Assembly: GCA_024397995.1 (NCBI GenBank)
Contig: CP073746.1
Coordinates: 3,088,501 to 3,152,500 of the forward strand
Origin: a bacterium SCSIO 12827
Lineage (GTDB): Bacteria; Pseudomonadota; Alphaproteobacteria; Rhodospirillales; Casp-alpha2
DNA length: 64,000 bases
Direction of reading: 5' to 3'
Positions 59,281-64,000 of this stretch are shown one piece after another (position 1 is the stretch's first letter; every line of letters starts with the position of its first letter). A program made the position numbers and the translations under genes. The notes beneath the pieces were generated by a model, which saw only the letters and a program-made list of their open reading frames with translations, was not told the DNA's origin and did not search any database.

Positions 59281-60108
59281 TTAGCTCTTCTTCCTTGGTT
59301 TACCGCTTTTTGTCCACGAATCGGGCGCTTCCTTGTCCCACACCCGCTGAAACGCGCGGCCAGATAGGCCGGGAAACTCTCTCATGGCATCACGCTTCAT
59401 CTTGTCTCTTGATGCGGGCTTTGGTCCGGCCTTCGCGAGCTTTCGGAAGTGGAGCGTGTATCGTTGTTGGGGCGTCAGTTGATCCACATTTGCCCCCTCC
59501 ACCACAGGCAGTTGCCCCGCGAGCCAATCCTCAAACTCAACACAATTGATCTTGGCAGCGTCTACGGGTCGAGCAGACTTGTCCTTCGGCCAGAAGATCA
59601 GGGACAGAGACCAGTTCCATCCGAAACCGTCTGGCATCTCAATCCAAAGACGGGGTTCTATCCTGGAGGAATTGGCCCCGAAGACGTAGAGCTCCCCTTC
59701 GCGAAAAGCCCGCAAGAGCTCCGCTTCCGTCCGCTCAAAACGCTCCCAGCGGGCGTGATCTTCGTCCTCGAACTTTCTCACCATGCCGACTTCATTCAGA
59801 CAGGTGAAAAGTTCTTGCTGCCGCCGTTCGAGCGCCAGCAGGTCAGAATTGATGCGGTCCAGGGCGTCCTTGCTGACCGCTTTACGGCGTTCGGCATTCT
59901 TCGCTTGGAGCAAGCGGTTGAGTTCGGTCATCTCTGATTCAAATGGAGCCCGGTCCTGCCGGATCACCTCAGGGTCTTGGACCTTGCGGGCCTCGATTTC
60001 CTGGCCACTCCATTGCTGGGCAAACAAACGCTGCCCTAGGGCAGTAAAGGAGTCCGATAGCGAATAATCCCTCTGCTGCTTGGCTCCCAAAATAATCCCC
60101 CTGCCCAA
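59281..60108 (-). CDS. Hypothetical coiled-coil protein of the island
   Basis: A 275-residue protein with no recognised family. The first half is charged and predicted coiled coil (about 35-125: EIEARKVQDPEVIRQDRAPFE...SDLLALERRQQELF), followed by an alpha/beta part (about 140-210) with FGWNWSLSLIFWPKD, and a basic C-terminus ending KPRKKS. The start is TTG 60108 or TTG 60090. Coding is supported by frame length and composition like the neighbours. It could be cargo or a phage-type regulator. No signal peptide is seen. Confidence 0.55.
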   Translation of the reverse strand: MGRGIILGAKQQRDYSLSDSFTALGQRLFAQQWSGQEIEARKVQDPEVIRQDRAPFESEMTELNRLLQAKNAERRKAVSKDALDRINSDLLALERRQQELFTCLNEVGMVRKFEDEDHARWERFERTEAELLRAFREGELYVFGANSSRIEPRLWIEMPDGFGWNWSLSLIFWPKDKSARPVDAAKINCVEFEDWLAGQLPVVEGANVDQLTPQQRYTLHFRKLAKAGPKPASRDKMKRDAMREFPGLSGRAFQRVWDKEAPDSWTKSGKPRKKS

Positions 60109-60303
60109 AACAGAATCTATAATCCTTTATATCTACTTTGGAATCGAAAGCGAGCATACCCAGCGACAACATAGACCGTCGGCTGATAACCCTTTGCCAT
60201 ACCGGCTTTAACGTCTTCGCCCTCTATCATCCACTTTGCGATCAAAGTTCAGAAACGCGGCCCTATAGACCTATACGACCGTAGGCGCTCTACAACTTGC
60301 CAG

Positions 60304-61734
60304 TTACCCGGCACAACAGGAGAGCTTGCTCACATCCTTGTTGAAAGTCTGTGCAGCCAACTTCAGCCCTTCGACAGTGGTGAGATACGGGAAGATTGTT
60401 TCGCCGAGCGCCTTGGCTGTCATGCCAAACTTTATCGCCATGCTTAATGTCTGGATGCTGTCCGCACCTTCGGGGGCGAGAATTTGGCCACCAAGTAAGC
60501 GGTCGGTCCCGGCATCCGCCACCAGCTTGATCAGACCGCGAGTGTCGCGGGCCGCCAGTGCGCGCGGCACGGCATCAAGCGGCACAACCGATATCTTGAC
60601 CTCATGGCCAGCGGTTTTCGCCGCGGCTTCCGTGAGGCCTACGCCCGCCACATGAGGGTCGGTGAACACCACCCAGGGCATTGCGCTGTTGTCATAGGTT
60701 CGGCTATCGCCATTGAGTGCGTTGAGAGCCGCCAGCTTTGCACCGTAAGCCGCCATATAGACGAATTGGTCGCGGTCAGTCACGTCACCCACCGCGTAGA
60801 CGTGTGGCTTGGACGTGCGCATATGGTCATCGACGACAATGGCGCCGCGCTGGTTCTGCTCAATGCCCGCATCAGGGAGGCCTAGCGTCTCGGTATTGGG
60901 TGTACGCCCCGTTGCGACCAACAGACGCGTTGCTTTCAGCTCTATGAGCGAACCACCTTCCTCGACGCAAACGGTGATGCCGGTCTCGTCCTCGTGGCAA
61001 GCATCATAGGCGATACCACAATGAAGGATAATGCCCTCGGAGCGGAATGCATCCGCCAAGGCGTCAGAGATTTCCGGCTCGACCTGGGGAAGTAACCGTG
61101 TGCGGCAAATCACCGTCACTAAGACACCCATGCGTGCCATCATCTGGGCAAGCTCGGCTCCGATATAGCCGCCGCCGATGACAATCAAGCTCTCAGGTAG
61201 CTCTTTCAGTTCCAGCAGCGTCGTACTGGTAAGGTAGTTCACCTTGTCGATGCCGGGGATAGGCGGCACGGAGGGACGTCCACCTGTGGCGATGATGGTC
61301 TCGCCAGCCTCAATGGCCCCGCCATCCACGACCACGCTCGCACCATTCAGTCGTGCAGCCCCCTCCAAATAGGTGATGTTGTTATACTCGGGCAGGAGGT
61401 CCGCATACTTCTTCTGCCGCAGCGTGGAGACAAGTTCGTCTTTAGCGGCGAGCAGGCGTCGCCAGTCGTCAACCCGCGCGTCGCCCGAGAGGCCTGGAAA
61501 ACGTTCTGCTGCCCGTGCGCCATGCAGCGCCTCAGCCGCCCGGATCATGGTCTTGGAAGGAACACAGCCGACATTAACGCAGGTGCCGCCGATAGTGCCG
61601 TGGCCGATCAGTGCCACGTTGGCGCCTTGTTCAGCCGCTGTGATGGCTGCAGAGAACCCCGCAGACCCTGCGCCAATGACCGCAAGATCGTAAGTTGAAC
61701 CATTCTTTAGATTGGGAGGGCAGCAGGTTGACAT
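60304..61734 (-). CDS. merA: Mercuric reductase MerA (lacking N-terminal HMA domain)
   Basis: A 476-residue flavoprotein reducing Hg(II) to Hg(0) with NADPH. The redox-active pair is C52/C57 in GGTCVNVGCVPSK, and the C-terminal Cys pair (LSCCAG) that receives mercury is present. GAGSAGFSAAITAAEQGANV is the FAD site. The HMA heavy-metal domain found in many MerA is absent; instead it starts MSTCCPPNLK with another Cys pair that may trap mercury. ATG 61734 has an AAGGAA ribosome site. It is the last gene of the mer operon. Confidence 0.94.
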   Translation of the reverse strand: MSTCCPPNLKNGSTYDLAVIGAGSAGFSAAITAAEQGANVALIGHGTIGGTCVNVGCVPSKTMIRAAEALHGARAAERFPGLSGDARVDDWRRLLAAKDELVSTLRQKKYADLLPEYNNITYLEGAARLNGASVVVDGGAIEAGETIIATGGRPSVPPIPGIDKVNYLTSTTLLELKELPESLIVIGGGYIGAELAQMMARMGVLVTVICRTRLLPQVEPEISDALADAFRSEGIILHCGIAYDACHEDETGITVCVEEGGSLIELKATRLLVATGRTPNTETLGLPDAGIEQNQRGAIVVDDHMRTSKPHVYAVGDVTDRDQFVYMAAYGAKLAALNALNGDSRTYDNSAMPWVVFTDPHVAGVGLTEAAAKTAGHEVKISVVPLDAVPRALAARDTRGLIKLVADAGTDRLLGGQILAPEGADSIQTLSMAIKFGMTAKALGETIFPYLTTVEGLKLAAQTFNKDVSKLSCCAG

Positions 61735-61745
61735 ATCAGGTTCCT

Positions 61746-61985
61746 TTATCGTTCGTTCGAATGTTTGGAATCGCAGCAGGTCGCCGCACGGTTCCGCCGC
61801 CACAGGCCGTAGACCGTCAGGCCGAGAAAAATGGCGAGCGCAGGCAGCAGCACGTAGTCCAGTCCGCCCACCCAGGCCGACAGGCCGAGCGCGCCGAGTG
61901 CAATGACAAGTATGGGTGTCGCACAGCAGATCGCAGCGATGACCGCACCGATTATTCCTGTCTTGAGGATTACCGTGTCATTCAT
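61746..61985 (-). CDS. merF: Mercury transporter MerF
   Basis: A 79-residue inner-membrane mercury importer with two helices and Cys pairs CC (AAICCATPILV) and CC (ATCCDSKH). It matches MerF by its LDYVLLPALAIFLGLTVYGLWRR motif. It brings Hg(II) to the cytoplasm beside MerT. It lies 11 bases upstream of merA, and its stop is followed by a good ribosome site. Confidence 0.9.
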   Translation of the reverse strand: MNDTVILKTGIIGAVIAAICCATPILVIALGALGLSAWVGGLDYVLLPALAIFLGLTVYGLWRRNRAATCCDSKHSNER

Positions 61986-62008
61986 TTTTATTTCTCCCTG
62001 TGATGGAA

Positions 62009-62683
62009 TTAGGACGCCACCAACAGATCGCCATACCGAAATTGGTTTCGCGCCAGCGCCAGTTCATGGGCGTCTGAAAGGGATACCCGAGCAACCTCGG
62101 GCTTATCGGCCACCCAATCCAGGAACGCCGCTTCGTCGGCGAAGAAGTTGACGTGATTGCAGAAGACACCGCGCAGGTTCGCACATCTGGCTTCCTTGTC
62201 TGGCGTAACGATGGACATCACGGGATTTTGCGGATTCGCGTGGGTAACGGCTTCAGGGGTGAGAGAGATTTCGATCTTCCGGCGCGTCACTGGACACCGC
62301 GTGATCAAAGTCGCTGACTTGCCGAGGATTTGCGGCAGGAACAAACCGTCGAAGACGCACCAAGTATGAAGTGTGAGATCGCCGACCTGGAAAACATGGT
62401 TGGCGGGGTGAAGGCTCAGTCCGCCCGCAGCGGTGACCGCACCACTCGCATCCCGTTCAATCGTCGCGGCGGGAATTTCAGCGACCAAAGCCTCAGCTTC
62501 TGCCAAGGACAGGGCGAGGCTCGCCGAAAGGCCGGCTAGGGTGGCGGGATGCCCGTTCCCGAGTTGCCTGTATATCGCCAAGGTCAGTGGCGCCAGTTCA
62601 GGTTTGTCGGCCAAAAAGTGGGCCTCACGTAGGTACTGCCCAAGGTCTTTCCGAACGGCGCATGTGGAATATTCCCCCGTCAT
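62009..62683 (-). CDS. merB: Organomercurial lyase MerB
   Basis: A 224-residue enzyme that cleaves carbon-mercury bonds. The catalytic residues are C109 and D112 (HTWCVFDGLFLPQILG) and C175 (GVFCNHVNFF), matching Cys96, Asp99 and Cys159 of the R831b enzyme in spacing. This makes the island a broad-spectrum mercury resistance locus. ATG 62683 is chosen; upstream in-frame sequence is not MerB-like. Confidence 0.93.
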   Translation of the reverse strand: MTGEYSTCAVRKDLGQYLREAHFLADKPELAPLTLAIYRQLGNGHPATLAGLSASLALSLAEAEALVAEIPAATIERDASGAVTAAGGLSLHPANHVFQVGDLTLHTWCVFDGLFLPQILGKSATLITRCPVTRRKIEISLTPEAVTHANPQNPVMSIVTPDKEARCANLRGVFCNHVNFFADEAAFLDWVADKPEVARVSLSDAHELALARNQFRYGDLLVAS

Positions 62684-62747
62684 CAAGGTGATTCCACGTT
62701 CGCAGCAGTGATGCCGGACATGAGGATCGGAGCCGCCATCATCGCTC

Positions 62748-63080
62748 TCAGCCTTTGACCGACGCCGGGTAGCCCGCATTGGTGGAGGCTGCGGCGATGT
62801 CATCGGGAGACGTAATTGATGGGTCGAAAGTCACGATTGCCGTCTTGGCGTCAAAATCGATCGCCACCGATTTCACCCCGGCAACACCTTCCATTGCCTT
62901 CTTCACGGTGACCGGACAAAGCGCGCAGGTCATGTTCTCAATATTAAAGGTGGTCGTCTGATTGGCAGCAACTTGAACGGCAATGGGCTGCGCGGCGACG
63001 GATGTAATGACACTTCCGGTCGTCCAACCGAGTCCACCGATGATCAATAGCGCCACCGCCAGGATCGCAGATCGTTTCAT
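62748..63080 (-). CDS. merP: Periplasmic mercury-binding protein MerP
   Basis: A 110-residue protein with a signal peptide (LAVALLIIGGLGWTTGSVI) and an HMA domain with the mercury Cys pair C52/C55 (NMTCALCPVTV). It hands mercury from the periplasm to MerT. It is encoded 23 bases after merT. ATG 63080 is used. Confidence 0.92.
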   Translation of the reverse strand: MKRSAILAVALLIIGGLGWTTGSVITSVAAQPIAVQVAANQTTTFNIENMTCALCPVTVKKAMEGVAGVKSVAIDFDAKTAIVTFDPSITSPDDIAAASTNAGYPASVKG

Positions 63081-63103
63081 GTGGGATACTCCTATGCTTG
63101 AGG

Positions 63104-63502
63104 TCAGTAGAATAATGGTGCCCACCAGCTGATTGTCAGCGCGAGCAAGACCACGACTGTCGAAACCCAGAGCGCAACCTTGGTGATGATGGCCGATTGC
63201 GGTTTGCCGCAATAATTACCGTCGTGACAGGAAGGTCTCTCTTTGAAGTAGACCTGCCGAAAACCGAGGCCGATAAAAACGAGCGCGACACCTGCGAACA
63301 AAGGCTTGTACGGCTCGAGCGCGGTCAAGTTGCCGACCCATGCACCAGAGATGCCCAGCATTACGAACGTTAGCGGCACAATGCAGCAGGTCGAGGCAAG
63401 GATAGCCCCGATTACGCCGCCCGATGCGAAAACGGTCCGCTTCCGGTCTCCCGCTGCTCCCTGGCCCTGCAAAATTTCAGTATCTGATTCTGTTGTGCTC
63501 AT
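63104..63502 (-). CDS. merT: Mercury transporter MerT
   Basis: A 132-residue inner-membrane protein with three helices and the Cys pair CC in ASTCCIVPLTF in helix 1, plus a cytoplasmic Cys loop (RPSCHDGNYC). It takes Hg(II) from MerP. It is the first gene of the operon, divergent from merR, behind a MerR-type promoter. Confidence 0.92.
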   Translation of the reverse strand: MSTTESDTEILQGQGAAGDRKRTVFASGGVIGAILASTCCIVPLTFVMLGISGAWVGNLTALEPYKPLFAGVALVFIGLGFRQVYFKERPSCHDGNYCGKPQSAIITKVALWVSTVVVLLALTISWWAPLFY

Positions 63503-63533
63503 CCGTATCCATCCTCGCTTTCGTTCGGGAGTT

Positions 63534-63564
63534 AAGATACGGTCTGTAGTAACTACAGACTCAA
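63534..63564 (-). promoter_or_regulatory. MerR-controlled promoter and operator of the mer operon
   Basis: On the minus strand a -35 TTGAGT (63564-63559) and a -10 TATCTT (63539-63534) are separated by 19 bp, the long spacer typical of MerR promoters. An 8-bp inverted repeat GTCTGTAG/CTACAGAC (63542-63560) sits in the spacer as operator. MerR would untwist it on binding mercury. Confidence 0.85.
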
Positions 63565-63579
63565 GAAGGTTTTTTCGTC

Positions 63580-63993
63580 ATGAACAATCTCGTTTCTGAG
63601 AAGAGGCTAAAGCGCTCTGAACTTGCGCTGCGAACAGGCTGCAATCTGGAGACCATCCGCTACTACGAGAAGATCGGCATGATGCCCGAGCCACCGCGCA
63701 CGGCCTCGGGATATCGCATCTATGACGATACTCATGTTGCGCGCCTGCGCTTCATTCTACGCGGTCGTGAACTCGGTTTTTCAATCGAGGAGCTACGTGG
63801 TCTTTTAAGCCTCGTTGACCGTGGCACCCAGACCTGTGCCGAGGTGAAGGCGTTGACTGAACGACATCTTGCGAACGTAAGGACCAAGATCGCAGACCTC
63901 AGGCGCATAGAAAAAGTGCTCGCCGATACGGCGGCACGGTGCTCCGGTGAAGAGGTGCCGGAATGCCCGGTATTGGAGACATTGGCATCATGA
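63580..63993 (+). CDS. merR: Mercury-responsive regulator MerR
   Basis: A 137-residue MerR family regulator with an N-terminal winged helix (RSELALRTGCNLETIRYYEKIGMMPEPPRTASGYRIYDD), a dimer coiled coil and the three mercury Cys residues C86, C121 and C130, with the same spacing as C82/C117/C126 of Tn501 MerR. It represses and, with mercury, activates the divergent merT-P-B-F-A operon. ATG 63580 begins the conserved start. Confidence 0.95.
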   Translation: MNNLVSEKRLKRSELALRTGCNLETIRYYEKIGMMPEPPRTASGYRIYDDTHVARLRFILRGRELGFSIEELRGLLSLVDRGTQTCAEVKALTERHLANVRTKIADLRRIEKVLADTAARCSGEEVPECPVLETLAS

Positions 63994-64000
63994 TGGGCAC

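Overview
The window is one contiguous stretch of GC-rich DNA. Its codon use and gene families (FecI/FecR, NasST, molbindin, NsrR, a MOT1-type molybdate carrier) point to an alphaproteobacterium, most likely a Rhodospirillales-type facultative denitrifier. This taxonomic call is inference from gene content; there is no rRNA or marker gene here.

Layout. (1) 1-8725: iron-siderophore uptake, with the end of one TonB receptor, a small-membrane-protein/PepSY reductase set, a FecI-FecR-receptor signalling unit and a second PepSY reductase. A clear Fur box lies before fecI. (2) 8739-13420, minus strand: an orphan TPR-secretin lipoprotein and a large tectonin-type propeller protein. (3) 13944-16248: a molybdate module (orphan ModA-like protein, molbindin, MOT1-type transporter). 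(4) 16425-20547: superoxide dismutase, a small unknown, a nitronate-monooxygenase-like protein and a formyl-THF ligase fusion, with a divergent LysR regulator. (5) 20566-24228, minus strand: an NsrR NO sensor and a copper nitrite reductase operon whose partners (two small cytochromes c and a two-domain multicopper oxidase) match the ncgABC-nirK set of ammonia oxidisers. (6) 24501-38230, plus strand: NasT-NasS followed by a long nitrate-assimilation operon (NasA, NirB, NirD, CysG). Four unusual redox genes come first: a NasB-like flavoprotein fused to a membrane b-type domain, an about 11-haem cytochrome c, a Tll0287/DUF3365 haem protein and a globin. A sigma-54-type promoter and tandem RNA hairpins precede the operon.

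(7) 38316-46138, minus strand: a five-gene operon (aminotransferase, nitrilase, Orn/Lys/Arg decarboxylase, ATP-grasp with a histone-H1-like tail, C45 acyltransferase/hydrolase) that looks like an undescribed amine or amino-acid conjugation pathway. (8) 46341-54660: a self-contained iron or haem import locus (TonB receptor, ABC importer, DUF2218, TonB) with a divergent AraC regulator and Fur-type boxes. (9) 54765 to the window end: an integrative element inserted at the 3' end of an initiator tRNA gene. It carries an integrase, a primase/helicase-like gene with striking 18-bp-spaced palindromes, an AlpA-like factor, and a complete mercury and organomercury resistance operon (merT-P-B-F-A with divergent merR).

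How it fits together: nitrate is reduced to nitrite and ammonium by NasA/NirBD under NasST and probably sigma-54 control. Molybdate uptake supports NasA, and CysG supplies sirohaem for NirB. NirK with NsrR handles nitrite and NO. Iron uptake supplies this haem- and Fe-S-rich metabolism. The three strongest leads for new biology are the redox module inside the nas operon, the decarboxylase/ATP-grasp/C45 operon, and the secretin-tectonin pair.
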